DNA of 64,000 nucleotides from G016234445 sp964438865 (GTDB lineage: Bacteria > Chloroflexota > Dehalococcoidia > Tepidiformales > Tepidiformaceae): positions 186,001 through 250,000 of the forward strand of contig CAYTMI010000001.1 in NCBI GenBank assembly GCA_964438865.1, read 5' to 3'. The notes under the pieces were generated by a model. The model was not told where the DNA came from. It saw only the letters and a list, made by a program, of their open reading frames with translations, and ran no database searches. Shown piece by piece: positions 16,854 through 26,101 of the stretch; the stretch's first letter is position 1, and each line of letters begins with the position of its first letter. The translations under genes and the position numbers were made by a program.

Positions 16854-18161
16854 ATGTTCATCGGCTATTTCACGGAACGCCCCTACCAGGACCCGAACTC
16901 GGGCTACTTCGGCGCCGCCGGCCGCGACCTTACCGACCTTGGCATGAGCAACGCCTCCTACGACCCCAGGCTCGGCGCCGAACTCTACAACCGCTACCTC
17001 GACGAGAAGGTCTACGCCGAGGAGATGGGCTTCGACGGCCTCATGCTCAACGAGCACCACAGCACGCCCTTCTGCATGGGCGGCGTCATGAACGTCGAGG
17101 CCGCGATCCTCGCGCGCATCACCAAGAAGGCGAAGATCGTCCTCCTCGGCAACGTCCTCCCGATCTGGGACGACCCCCTCTGGCTCGCGGAAGAACTCGC
17201 CGAAATCGACATGATCTCCCGCGGCCGCCTCGTCACCGGCTGGGTCCGCGGTACCGGCCGCGAAAGCGTCGCCCACAACGCCCAGCCACCCTTCAACTGG
17301 GAACGCTTCCAGGAAGCACACGACTTCGTGGTCGCCGCCTGGACCCGCCCCGGCCCCTTCCGCTGGGAGGGCGAACACTACAACTACCGCTACGTGAACC
17401 CGTGGTCGCGGCCCTACCAGCAGCCCCACCCACCGATCTGGATCCCGGGCGTCATGAGCCGCAACACCGTCGCCTGGGCCGCCAAGCACCGCTACCCCTA
17501 CGTCATGCTCGCGACCGAACTCGAACCGACCCGCCAGTCGTACCAGTACTACAACGACCAGGCGAAGGAGAACGGCTACGAGGCCGGCACCCAGAACCGC
17601 GGCTACCTCCTCAAGGTCCACGTCGACGAAACGGAGGAACTGGCTGAGGCCGCCGCCCGCAAGTACATCCAGGGGCCTAGCAACCCCTTCCTCGAAGGCA
17701 ACCAGGGCAACGTTCGGCCGTTCATCCAGAACCTGCCGGGCTTGACGTCGCGGACGAACCTCCTGCCGACGGTCCAGAGCTTCGCCCTCGCCGCCTCCCG
17801 CGGCCGCCTGAAAGAGCACGAAGCGGCAACGGGCAAGAAGGCCGAACCGACCCCAACCTCCGCCGACCAGCAGGACGGCGCCGACTTCCTCGGCACCTTC
17901 GCCGAGCAGATCAACAAGATGAGCATCATCACCGGGACGCCGAAGACGGTGATCCCGAAGGTGCGCCACGTCCTCGAATACCTCCGGCCGGGGAGCATCT
18001 TCTTCTGGGACGGCGACGGCGCCATGACCCACGACGACTCGATGCGTAGCCTCCGGCTTATGGGCGAAGAGGTCATCCCGGCCATGCGGGAAATCGGCAA
18101 GTCGCTCGACCTCAACAGCCCGTTCGAGGTCGACCCACGGACCAACCAGCCGGTCGCCTGA
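16854..18161 (+). CDS. LLM-class flavin-dependent oxidoreductase
   Basis: 435 residues of the bacterial luciferase-like TIM-barrel superfamily. Hallmarks are GYFTERPYQDP at the start, MGFDGLMLNEHHSTP, IDMISRGRLVTGWVRG (about 120-135), FRWEGEHYNYR and PHPPIWIPG. The C-terminal half contains ADFLGTFAEQIN and IITGTPKTVIPKV. Such enzymes use reduced FMN or F420 to oxygenate or reduce small organics. GAGGAG precedes the ATG, and the gene follows the hydrolase by 12 nt. A strong terminator follows at 18188. The pair looks like a two-gene catabolic unit with unknown substrate. Confidence 0.9.
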   Translation: MFIGYFTERPYQDPNSGYFGAAGRDLTDLGMSNASYDPRLGAELYNRYLDEKVYAEEMGFDGLMLNEHHSTPFCMGGVMNVEAAILARITKKAKIVLLGNVLPIWDDPLWLAEELAEIDMISRGRLVTGWVRGTGRESVAHNAQPPFNWERFQEAHDFVVAAWTRPGPFRWEGEHYNYRYVNPWSRPYQQPHPPIWIPGVMSRNTVAWAAKHRYPYVMLATELEPTRQSYQYYNDQAKENGYEAGTQNRGYLLKVHVDETEELAEAAARKYIQGPSNPFLEGNQGNVRPFIQNLPGLTSRTNLLPTVQSFALAASRGRLKEHEAATGKKAEPTPTSADQQDGADFLGTFAEQINKMSIITGTPKTVIPKVRHVLEYLRPGSIFFWDGDGAMTHDDSMRSLRLMGEEVIPAMREIGKSLDLNSPFEVDPRTNQPVA

Positions 18162-18187
18162 GGCCGGCTCGTCAGAGAGGCCCGGAA

Positions 18188-18213
18188 GGGGCTGGCTTCG
18201 GCCGGCCCCTTTT
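18188..18213 (+). terminator. Intrinsic terminator with UUCG tetraloop
   Basis: A nine-pair stem (GGGGCTGGC / GCCGGCCCC, one G-U pair) is closed by a TTCG tetraloop and followed by TTTT. It lies 26 bp after the LLM oxidoreductase stop codon and ends the hydrolase/LLM unit. Confidence 0.85.
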
Positions 18214-18255
18214 CGTTGGCGGCCCCCACGCCGGGCTCTCCCCTATACTTCGGGG

Positions 18256-20439
18256 ATGGCGAAACCGCGTGTCTCGGCCGGCGGCGGGCTCCCTGCGACG
18301 TGGTACGTCCTGAAGAAAGGCCGCGAAGCCGGCGGCTACTGGAAGCTCTACCGCCGCCTTCGTTCGAAGAACGCCTGCAAGACCTGCGCCCTCGGGATGG
18401 GCGGCCAGCGCGGCGGCATGGTCAACGAAGCCGGCCATTTCCCCGAAGTCTGCAAGAAGTCGGTCCAGGCCCAGGCCGGCGACATGGCCCGCGCCATCCC
18501 CGAAACCTACTTCCGCGGCACCAGCATCGAAGCGATGGGCCGCCTGACATCGAAACAGTTCGAAGACCTCGGCCGCCTCGCCTTCCCCGTCGTCGCCGGC
18601 CCCGGAGACACCCACTTCCGCCGAGTGTCCTGGGAGGAAGCGCTCGACCTCGCCGGCGACGGATTTCGTGGCAGCGTCCCGGGCGAAGCCTTCTTCTACG
18701 CCTCCGGCCGCTCCAGCAACGAAGCCGCGTTCCTCCTGCAACTGGTGGCGCGCGCCTATGGCACCGCCAACATCCACAACTGTTCGTACTACTGCCACGC
18801 CGCCTCCGGTGTCGCCCTCGAAGGCGTCTACGGCTCCAGCACCGGCTCCGTCGCGCTGGAAGACCTGGCCGAAACCGACCTCGTGGTCATCGCGGGGGCG
18901 AACCCCGCCAGCAACCACCCGCGGCTGATTTCGCAGCTCGTCCAGCTGAAGCGCCGGGGCGGCCGGGTCATCGTCATCAACCCGCTGAAGGAACTCGGCC
19001 TGCAGCGCTTCCGCGTGCCTTCGGACTGGCGCTCGATGCTGTTCGGCTCTGAGATCGCGGACGTGTACCTGCAGCCCCACATCGGCTCCGACGGGGCGCT
19101 GTTCGTGGCGCTCCTGAAGGGGCTGGTCGAACAGGCCGGCGTCGATGCAGATTTCGTCCGCGACCACACCGAGGGCTGGGAAGACGCGCTGGCCGGGGCC
19201 ACGGCCGCCACCTGGGACGACCTCGTGCGCTACAGCGGTGTCCCCCGCGCCGAGATCGACCGCGTAGTCCGGATCCTGATCGGCGCCCGCCGGGGGATCT
19301 TCATGTGGGCGATGGGGTTGACGCACCACGCCCGCGGCGTTGAAACCATTGAGGCGTTCGCGAATCTCGCCCTGGCCCGGGGCTGGCTGGGACGCCCGGG
19401 CTGCGGGCGCCTCCCGATCCGCGGGCATTCAAACGTCCAGGGCGTCGGGTCCGTCGGCGTGAGCCCCCAGTTGAAGGCCGCCATCGCCACCCGCCTGGAA
19501 GAGGTGTACGGGATCACGGTCCCGGCAGACCCGGGGCAGGACACGTATGCATCCATGGAGGCGGCGGCGACGGGTCGCGTCAAGGCGGCGCTGCTCCTCG
19601 GTGGCAACCTCTTCGCCAGCAACCCGGACCGCGAATGGGCGGCCGTGGCGATGCGGCGCATCGGCCTGACCGTCTCGGTGACCACGAAGCTGAACGAAGG
19701 CCACGTGCACGGCCGCGGACAGACCGCCGTCATCCTTCCCGCCCTGGCCCGCGACGAAGAGGCGCAGGCGACCACCCAGGAGTCGATGTTCAGCTTCGTC
19801 CGCCTCTCCGAGGGCGGCGAACCGGCGGTGCCCGGCTCCATGCGCTCCGAAGTCGAGATCATCGCCGCCATCGCCGAGCGCGTCCTCCCGCCAGGACGCT
19901 TCGACTGGAGCGAGTTGCGGTCGCATGCGGCCTTGCGGGGGGCGATGGCGAAGGTCGTACCCGGCTGGGACGCCATCGGCGAGATCGACCGGACGAAGGC
20001 GGAGTTCCGGATCGAAGGCCGGGTGATTCACGAGCCGCGTTTCAACACGCCGACAGGGAAAGCGCGGTTCCGGCCCGTGCGCCCCGTAGCCTTCGTCCCA
20101 GGCGACGGCGAGTTCCGGCTGATGACCATTCGTTCCGAGGGCCAGTTCAACACGGTCGTCTACGAGGAAGAGGACCTCTACCGGGGGAACCGGCGCCGCG
20201 GTGTCGTGATGATGGCCGCGGACGACGCCCGGCGCATCGGCGCGAGCGAGGGCAGCCGGGTGGTGGTGGAGTCCGAGGCCGGGAGCATGACCGTCTCCGT
20301 GGCCATCGTGGACATCCGCGCCGGCAACCTGGCGATGTACTACCCGGAGGCGAACGCCCTGGTCCCCCGGAAGCTGGACCCGCGTTCGAAGACCCCCGCG
20401 TTCAAGTCGGTGGCGGTGTCCGTCCGGCTGGCCGGCTGA
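18256..20439 (+). CDS. Molybdopterin-dependent oxidoreductase, FdhF/YdeP family
   Basis: 727 residues, close to the ~760 of YdeP. An N-terminal NACKTCALGMGG segment is a reduced Fe-S-type motif. The molybdopterin core has ASGRSSNEAAF, NCSYYCHAASG with Cys180 followed by His181 at the position of the Mo-ligating Sec/Cys-His of FdhF, VIAGANPASNHPRL, and WAMGLTHHARGVETIEAFANLAL. The C-terminal molydopterin-dinucleotide-binding domain contains LMTIRSEGQFNTVVYEEEDL and AMYYPEANALVPR. Substrate is unknown; YdeP relatives are linked to acid resistance and formate-like oxidations. TATACT ends 6 nt before the ATG (leaderless). A tungstate/molybdate-type importer is encoded at 34.8-37.3 kb. Confidence 0.88.
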   Translation: MAKPRVSAGGGLPATWYVLKKGREAGGYWKLYRRLRSKNACKTCALGMGGQRGGMVNEAGHFPEVCKKSVQAQAGDMARAIPETYFRGTSIEAMGRLTSKQFEDLGRLAFPVVAGPGDTHFRRVSWEEALDLAGDGFRGSVPGEAFFYASGRSSNEAAFLLQLVARAYGTANIHNCSYYCHAASGVALEGVYGSSTGSVALEDLAETDLVVIAGANPASNHPRLISQLVQLKRRGGRVIVINPLKELGLQRFRVPSDWRSMLFGSEIADVYLQPHIGSDGALFVALLKGLVEQAGVDADFVRDHTEGWEDALAGATAATWDDLVRYSGVPRAEIDRVVRILIGARRGIFMWAMGLTHHARGVETIEAFANLALARGWLGRPGCGRLPIRGHSNVQGVGSVGVSPQLKAAIATRLEEVYGITVPADPGQDTYASMEAAATGRVKAALLLGGNLFASNPDREWAAVAMRRIGLTVSVTTKLNEGHVHGRGQTAVILPALARDEEAQATTQESMFSFVRLSEGGEPAVPGSMRSEVEIIAAIAERVLPPGRFDWSELRSHAALRGAMAKVVPGWDAIGEIDRTKAEFRIEGRVIHEPRFNTPTGKARFRPVRPVAFVPGDGEFRLMTIRSEGQFNTVVYEEEDLYRGNRRRGVVMMAADDARRIGASEGSRVVVESEAGSMTVSVAIVDIRAGNLAMYYPEANALVPRKLDPRSKTPAFKSVAVSVRLAG

Positions 20440-20463
20440 GACAGCGGGGCGGGGCTCAGGCCC

Positions 20464-20829
20464 CTAATCCCCGGGCATGCCGCCCTTGGAATTGTCGATG
20501 AGGCCGACGATGTTCCCGGAAGGGTCGTTGATAGTGACGAGGCGGCCGGGCGGGATGTCGAAGGGCGCCGCTTCGTTGAAGCTGAAGCCCTGGGCCTTGA
20601 GCTCGGCGAAGGCGGCATCGACATCGTCCACGGCGAACCACACCCCGGTGCCGCCGCGCCCGGTGCCCGGCGCCGCCTGCCCGAGGATGAGGTAGGCGCC
20701 GCTGTCTAACTTGAAGTACGGCGCCTCGTAGGGGGTGGGTTCGACGCCGAGCAGGCGGGCGTACCACGCCGTCGCCGCTTCGATGTCGTCGACCCACTGG
20801 AACACGGTTTCGACCCGCCGGGCGCGCAT
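20464..20829 (-). CDS. VOC-family (glyoxalase/bleomycin resistance-like) protein
   Basis: 121 residues, one vicinal-oxygen-chelate domain of paired beta-alpha-beta-beta-beta modules: VETVFQWVDDIEAATAWYARLLGVE at the N-terminus, then GVWFAVDDVDAAFAELKAQG and INDPSGNIVGLIDNS. Members bind a divalent metal and include glyoxalases, extradiol dioxygenases and antibiotic-binding proteins; the substrate here is unknown. The ATG lies one base after the TGA of the upstream DinB-like gene, so the two are coupled. Confidence 0.85.
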   Translation of the reverse strand: MRARRVETVFQWVDDIEAATAWYARLLGVEPTPYEAPYFKLDSGAYLILGQAAPGTGRGGTGVWFAVDDVDAAFAELKAQGFSFNEAAPFDIPPGRLVTINDPSGNIVGLIDNSKGGMPGD

Positions 20830-20830
20830 C

Positions 20831-21325
20831 TCAGGCCAGCCCCCGGAGCGATTCGAGATGCGCGCGGATGTCGCCCAGAAGGATTCCCTCGACGATTTCC
20901 CGGACGGTGACCTGGGCGCCGCCGGCCACCGTCATCGCGGTCGAGCGGTCGAAGCCTTCCGCGGGGATGGCGCGCAGCGCGGCGACCGTGGCAGGCCCCT
21001 CGCTGGCGAGCGCCTCGATCACCTTTGCCGCCGGGATGCTGGCGTGGCGGGCGGCTTCGGCGGCGTTGTAGCCGTCGAGCATCTCCTTCGTAAAGGCCGC
21101 CTGGGGGCCGGCCTCACCCTTCGCCACCCCCGCCGCGAACGTCGCCAGGGAGAGGTGGAGGACGATGTGGCGGGCGACGGCGGCGGCGGTACGGCCGTCA
21201 CCGGGGACGGTCGCGCTCCACTGCGCGGGAGTCATGGCCCGGACAGTCGCGCGCACTTGTTCCAGGAGGCCATGAAGGTCAGCGGCGCGAAGTTCGGGTT
21301 CGCCGGGTGTTGCGGGTGTGCTCAT
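20831..21325 (-). CDS. DinB/maleylpyruvate-isomerase-like four-helix protein
   Basis: 164 residues, mostly helical. It opens with a long helix (AADLHGLLEQVRATVRAMTPAQWSA) and has VARHIVLHLSLATFAAGVA, a His-containing helix typical of DinB-superfamily metal sites, and a C-terminal IVEGILLGDIRAHLESL. DinB-like proteins are often thiol S-transferases or metal-dependent enzymes of detoxification. GGAGG lies upstream of ATG 21325. It is the first gene of a two-gene unit with the VOC protein. Assignment rests on helix pattern and His placement only. Confidence 0.6.
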   Translation of the reverse strand: MSTPATPGEPELRAADLHGLLEQVRATVRAMTPAQWSATVPGDGRTAAAVARHIVLHLSLATFAAGVAKGEAGPQAAFTKEMLDGYNAAEAARHASIPAAKVIEALASEGPATVAALRAIPAEGFDRSTAMTVAGGAQVTVREIVEGILLGDIRAHLESLRGLA

Positions 21326-21341
21326 GGCGTGGTTCCTCCGT

Positions 21342-24300
21342 TCAGGGATTGCGGCGGACGGCGAGGGTCACGTTGACCCCCTCGATGTCCTGGGGGGAGG
21401 CCTGGGCGCTGGGCGGCGCTGGCTCGGAGAGCAGTGCCGTGGAGAGCGTCTCCCCCCGGATGTAGGCGGCGTGAGACTGTATCACCCGGGCGATGTCGCC
21501 GTCGCCGGAGTACCAGGTGGTGATCCGGTCTGCAAGGTCGAAGCCGGCCTCGCGGCGCATGTCCTGGATCCGCCGGACGATCTCGCGGGCGAGACCTTCG
21601 TCGGCGAGTTCGGGGGTGATGGCGGTGGTGACGGCGACGGTGTAGCCGCCATCGCTGGAGGCGGCGTAGCCCTCGACGTCCTTCGCATCGAGGAGGATCT
21701 CCCCGGGTTCGAGCTCGAAGCCCTCGACCGGGACGGTCTGGCCGCTGCGGACGAGTTCGACCACAGCCGCTGGCGGCATCGCGGCAAGCCCCTGGCGGAT
21801 GACCTGCAGGTCGGCGGCGTACTTGCGGCCGAGGACGGGGAGGTTCGGCTTCACCCCGAAGTGGACGACCTTGCGCTCGTCTTCGAGGAGGGTGAGGGTC
21901 TTTGCGTTGAGCTCTTCGAGCACGAGTTGTTCGTTCTTGCGCAGCGAGGCGGCCTCGTCCTCCGTGCGGGTCCTGACCAGCACTTCGGCAACGGGAAGCC
22001 GCACCTTGATCTGGGCCTTCGCCCGGGCGCCGCGGCCCATGGAGCAGACGCGCTTCACGAGCTGGGTCTCGGCGTTCAGGGTCTCGTCGATGCGCCCGCG
22101 GTCGGCTACCGGCCAGTCCGCGAGGTGGACGCTGAGCGGAGCTTCCTTGTCGACGGAGCGGACGAGGTTCTGCCAGAGTTCCTCGGCGATGAACGGCGTG
22201 AACGGTGCCAGCAGCTTCGAAAGCGTCACCAGCGCGGTGTAGAGCGTGTGGTAGGCGCTCTGCTTGTCTTCGTCCGATTCGCTCACCCCGCGCCAGAAGC
22301 GGCGCCGGGAACGGCGGACGTACCAGTTCGAGAGGTCGTCGACGAAGCCGTCAATGGCGCGCCCGGCGTCCGTCGGGTCGTACGCTTCGAGCTCGTCCGT
22401 CACCTTCTGGATGAGGGCGTTGAGTTCGCTCAGGAGCCAGCGGTCGATCTCCGGGGGCGTGCCCTTCGGCGGCGTGCGGGGGTCGACCTCGTCGATGTTG
22501 GCGTAGCTGACGAAGAAGCTGTAGGTGTTCCAGAGCGTGAGGAGGAAGCGGCGGACGCCCTCTTCGACGAGCGCGGCGCTGAAACGGCGCGAAGAACCGG
22601 CAGGGCTGGCCGTGTACATGTACCAGCGGGTGGCGTCGGCGCCGTGCTTGTCGAGGACGGTCCAGGGCTCGGCCGCGTTGCCCTTGGACTTGGACATCTT
22701 GTTGCCCTTTTCGTCCTGGATGTGGCCGAGACAGATGACGTTGCGGAAGCTGATGCTTTCGGGGACGGCCTCAGCGGCGGCGAGGAGGGTGGCCTCGGCG
22801 TGGAGCGTGTAGAACCAGCCGCGGGTCTGGTCGATGGCTTCGCAGATGTAGTCGGCCGGGAAGTTGCGTTCGAACTCCTCGACGTTTTCGAACGGATAGT
22901 GCCACTGGGCGTAAGGCATGGCGCCGCTGTCGAACCACGCGTCGGCCACTTCGGGGATGCGGCGCATCGTGCCCTCGCAGACAGCGCAACGGAGGGTGAT
23001 GTCATCGATGAAGGGGCGGTGGAAGTCGTCGAGGGCCGCGGCCTTCGCGGAGTCGGTGGCACGCTCGACGAGTTCGGCCTTCGAACCGATGCAGGTGTCG
23101 GCGGCGCAGGATTCGCAGCGCCAGAAGGGGAGCGGCGTCCCCCAGTAGCGTTCGCGGCTGACCGCCCAGTCGATGTTGTTCTCCAGCCAGTTGCCGAAGC
23201 GGCCCGCCTGGATGTGCTCCGGGTACCAGTGGATACGGCTGTTCCCTTCGAGCAGGCTTTCGCGCTGCTTCGTCGTCCGGATGTACCAGCTTGGCTTGGC
23301 GTAGTAGAGCAGCGGTGTCTTGCAGCGCCAGCAGAACGGGTAGGTGTGCTTGATTGTGGCGCTCTTGAGCATGAGTCCCCGCGCTTCGAGGTCCCGGATG
23401 ACGTCCTTGTCGGCGTCTTTGGCGAACTTGCCCGCGCCGGGAAGCCCCTCCGCCATGATCCCGCGGAGGTCGATCGGCTGGACGAACAGCAGGTTGAAGA
23501 GCTTGCCCTGTTCGAAGTCCTCCGCGCCGAACGCCGGCGCCGTGTGGACGATCCCGCTCCCGTCATCGAGAGAGACGTAGTCGGCGGCGATCACGCGGCG
23601 GAGTCCAGCGGTGGAGGCGCCGGGGGGGAGGCTGCGGAGGCGGCCCTCGTGGTCGAAGCGCTTGATCTCGCTGCCCACGTCTTCGGGGCGGTACAGCGGT
23701 TCATAGGCGAGCCCGACGAGCGTCTCGCCTGTACCCCACCGCACCGGTTCCGCGCCGGCTCCCAGCACGCGCTCGCCGAGTTCCCTGGCGACCACCAGCA
23801 GTTCACCCTCGACCGGATAGAGGCCGTAGTTCGCGTCGCGCTTGACCGCCAGAGCAGTGTTGCCGGGGAGCGTCCATGGCGTGGTCGTCCAGGCGACGAG
23901 GCTCACCGGCTCGTCGCCGTCGAGGCGGGCGGTGGCCCGGAGCCGGCTCGCCGACTCGGAATCCAGGCGGAACTTCACGAACACGCTCGGGTCGGGGGTG
24001 TCGTCTTCGTAGCCCTGGGAGACCTCGTGGTCGCTCAGGCTGGTGCCGCAGCGGGGGCAATGGGGCGTCACCCGGTAGTCCTGGTAGACCATCCCGTGGT
24101 CCCAGAGTTCCTTGAAAATCCACCAGCACGTCTCGATGTAGTCGTTATGGTAGGTCATGTAGGGATGTTCGAGGTCGGCCCAGAAGGCGATGCGTTCGCT
24201 CAGGCGGGTCCACTCCTCGACGTAGCGGGTGACGGACTCCTTGCACTTCGCGTTGAAGGCGGCGATGCCGTACGCCTCGATCTCGCCCTTCGACGCCAGG

Positions 24301-24617
24301 CCGAGTTCCTTCTCGATCTCGAGTTCGACGGGCAGACCGTGCGTGTCCCATCCTGCCTTGCGGGGGACGCGGTAGCCGCGCATGGTCTTGTAGCGGGGGA
24401 CGAGGTCCTTGAACACGCGGGCGAGCACGTGGTGGATGCCGGGCCGGGCGTTCGCCGTCGGGGGGCCTTCGTAGAAGACGAAGAGGCCGTCGTTTGGGAG
24501 CCCGGCAGCGGGCTCTTTTTCCACGCTGCGGCGGAAAATCGCGTTCTTCTGCCAGAATTCGAGGATGCCTTCTTCGAGCCGCGGAAAACTGACTTTGGGG
24601 TCTACTGGCTTGAACAT
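21342..24617 (-). CDS. ileS: Isoleucine--tRNA ligase
   Basis: 1,091 residues. ATG 24617 is preceded by GGGAGG and starts MFKPVDPKVSFPRLEEGILE. The HIGH-type motif (PGIHHVLAR) is near residue 62, the tRNA-editing CP1 domain contains LVAWTTTPWTLPGNTALAV, and the KMSKS loop (GNKMSKSKGN) is near residue 640. An anticodon-binding domain and a C-terminal DUF5915-like region follow. Length and the long C-terminus indicate the type 2 (eukaryote-like) IleRS, a class generally linked to mupirocin resistance. It charges tRNA-Ile in the cytoplasm. Expression is controlled by the T-box leader at 24731-24998. A longer in-frame start at 24761 would lie inside that leader and is rejected. Confidence 0.97.
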   Translation of the reverse strand: MFKPVDPKVSFPRLEEGILEFWQKNAIFRRSVEKEPAAGLPNDGLFVFYEGPPTANARPGIHHVLARVFKDLVPRYKTMRGYRVPRKAGWDTHGLPVELEIEKELGLASKGEIEAYGIAAFNAKCKESVTRYVEEWTRLSERIAFWADLEHPYMTYHNDYIETCWWIFKELWDHGMVYQDYRVTPHCPRCGTSLSDHEVSQGYEDDTPDPSVFVKFRLDSESASRLRATARLDGDEPVSLVAWTTTPWTLPGNTALAVKRDANYGLYPVEGELLVVARELGERVLGAGAEPVRWGTGETLVGLAYEPLYRPEDVGSEIKRFDHEGRLRSLPPGASTAGLRRVIAADYVSLDDGSGIVHTAPAFGAEDFEQGKLFNLLFVQPIDLRGIMAEGLPGAGKFAKDADKDVIRDLEARGLMLKSATIKHTYPFCWRCKTPLLYYAKPSWYIRTTKQRESLLEGNSRIHWYPEHIQAGRFGNWLENNIDWAVSRERYWGTPLPFWRCESCAADTCIGSKAELVERATDSAKAAALDDFHRPFIDDITLRCAVCEGTMRRIPEVADAWFDSGAMPYAQWHYPFENVEEFERNFPADYICEAIDQTRGWFYTLHAEATLLAAAEAVPESISFRNVICLGHIQDEKGNKMSKSKGNAAEPWTVLDKHGADATRWYMYTASPAGSSRRFSAALVEEGVRRFLLTLWNTYSFFVSYANIDEVDPRTPPKGTPPEIDRWLLSELNALIQKVTDELEAYDPTDAGRAIDGFVDDLSNWYVRRSRRRFWRGVSESDEDKQSAYHTLYTALVTLSKLLAPFTPFIAEELWQNLVRSVDKEAPLSVHLADWPVADRGRIDETLNAETQLVKRVCSMGRGARAKAQIKVRLPVAEVLVRTRTEDEAASLRKNEQLVLEELNAKTLTLLEDERKVVHFGVKPNLPVLGRKYAADLQVIRQGLAAMPPAAVVELVRSGQTVPVEGFELEPGEILLDAKDVEGYAASSDGGYTVAVTTAITPELADEGLAREIVRRIQDMRREAGFDLADRITTWYSGDGDIARVIQSHAAYIRGETLSTALLSEPAPPSAQASPQDIEGVNVTLAVRRNP

Positions 24618-24730
24618 CCTGCATCCTCCCGGTGCGGCATTGTGATATGGCCGGACAAACCAGTGACGGGACTGGTTCGTACCTTTACCAGTATGGCTGC
24701 ACACCCGGAGTTCGCCGCCGAAGCGAAGAC

Positions 24731-24998
24731 GCTCGTCCCCGGAACAGGGACGAGCGCGCATGCCCGCGGTACCACCCTGATTCCCGCCAACGGCGGGCGC
24801 TCATCGAGGCGCCAACACGCCCCTGCCCGTGATAACGGTGGGCGTCCGTCCGGGTCTACTCTCAAAGCGGGGGGTTGGCCCACGTTGATTTCGGCCGAAA
24901 GCTCGGGAGGGATGTTCGCGCTGCCTGCCTGCGCCCCCTCACACCGTCCGGGGCTCGCTGGGCAGGGACGGCAGCGTTACTCGTCTCCGTCGTCACCT
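24731..24998 (-). ncRNA. T-box riboswitch (tRNA-Ile sensing) of ileS
   Basis: The T-box core AGGGTGGTACCGCGGG is at 24778-24763 on the minus strand. Upstream, stem I shows a GACGAGTAAC loop-E-like segment (about 24985), a distal loop with GGACGGTGTGAG, and a specifier region GAACATCCC in which ATC (24913-24911) is an isoleucine codon. A CTTTCGGCCGAAA hairpin follows. Downstream of the core a nine-pair hairpin (24755-24731, GCTCGTCCC / GGGACGAGC) can act as terminator or as part of a sequestering fold; there is no clear T-run. Uncharged tRNA-Ile binding would favour ileS expression. Confidence 0.92.
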
Positions 24999-25018
24999 GT
25001 GCCCAACAGTGAAGCAGC

Positions 25019-26041
25019 GTGAGGCGAGCGGTGTCAATCCGTGGCCTCTGCCTGGCAGCGTCGCTGGCCGCTGCCCTGGCCACCGGGGCCTGCGGCGGCG
25101 ATGACCGCGACCCGGAGCCGACCTCCGGCGCCATCCAGACGAGCACGGTGCTTGTGCCCACAACCCCGGGAGTCGCGACTATCCCCGAGCAGCCGACGGA
25201 GTTCCGGGTGGCGTTCGTGAACCTGCTCAGTCCGGTGGCGCTGGATGCGGGGGACACCGAGGCCGGGATCACATTCGAAGAGCGCCTGGACGTGCTGATA
25301 GCCGAGCTGAACGAACTGCAACCCGACCTCGTGGCCTTCACCGAAGTGTCGTGGACCAAGGCCTACGGGGGCGCGGCTGAACGGCTCCAGAAGGGGCTGC
25401 GGATGGAGTTCACCTACGCTCGCGCCAACCCGTGGTACCCCGGGCAGTCGAAAGAGCAGAGCGACCAGACGGCAAAGCTCGCGGGGTTCGATGAGGGCGA
25501 ACTGGTGTTGAGCCGCTACCCTATCCTGCGGGCGGAACGGAAGGCCCTGAACCCGCGGACATCGGAGACGGAGGGCCGGGTGGCGCTGCATGTGCTGATT
25601 AAAGTGCCGGCGCCGGTGGGCGAACTCGACGTCTACGTGACCCACCTCACCGGCGGGGTCGAGAAGACGCGGCAGGCCCAGGCCGCCGACCTCATGTCGT
25701 ACGTCTGGAACACGCGGGGAGAGGGCGCGGCGCTCGTTATGGGCGACCTCTCGGACCCGGTGGACTCGGCCACCTACCAGGCCATTGCCGACCGTGGCTT
25801 CCCGGAGAAGGTGCCGCTGCTGGGCTACGTTCCGGCGGCGACGTGCTGCCGGGAAAGCGTGGTGGGTCAGCAACCGCCCGCCACGGCGCGGCACGACTTC
25901 ATCTTCGCGGCCGAGTGGCAGGCGACGAGCGCCTCGATTTTCGGGAGCGTGCCCAGGAAGCGGGCGGACGGCACCCTGCTGTACGCGAGCGACCACAACG
26001 GCGTCTTTGCGGTGTTCCCGCTGACCGCCGCGCCCCGATAA
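25019..26041 (+). CDS. Endonuclease/exonuclease/phosphatase-family lipoprotein
   Basis: 340 residues. A lipoprotein signal (LCLAASLAAALATGAC, lipobox cysteine near residue 25) and a Thr/Pro-rich linker precede an EEP-fold domain. That domain shows FRVAFVNLLSP, LNELQPDLVAFTEVSW (catalytic Glu), GELVLSRYPIL, LDVYVTHLTGG (catalytic His), ALVMGDLSDPVDS (normally G-D-F/L-N) and a terminal LYASDHNGVFAVF (S-D-H). It probably acts on a phosphodiester outside the membrane. The GTG at 25031 is an equally good start: it has GAGG upstream and leaves the lipobox intact. The promoter must lie within or beside the divergent T-box region. Confidence 0.85.
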   Translation: MRRAVSIRGLCLAASLAAALATGACGGDDRDPEPTSGAIQTSTVLVPTTPGVATIPEQPTEFRVAFVNLLSPVALDAGDTEAGITFEERLDVLIAELNELQPDLVAFTEVSWTKAYGGAAERLQKGLRMEFTYARANPWYPGQSKEQSDQTAKLAGFDEGELVLSRYPILRAERKALNPRTSETEGRVALHVLIKVPAPVGELDVYVTHLTGGVEKTRQAQAADLMSYVWNTRGEGAALVMGDLSDPVDSATYQAIADRGFPEKVPLLGYVPAATCCRESVVGQQPPATARHDFIFAAEWQATSASIFGSVPRKRADGTLLYASDHNGVFAVFPLTAAPR

Positions 26042-26101
26042 GTCGGACTGACCGCCACGCCGTTCATCCGCTGGAACACGGCCTGCGCTAAGCTGAGATC
26101 A

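Noticed and set aside
21318..25022. 1,234-codon plus-strand open frame opposite ileS
   Set aside because: Antisense shadow of ileS caused by high GC; the product has no recognisable domain and covers the T-box leader.
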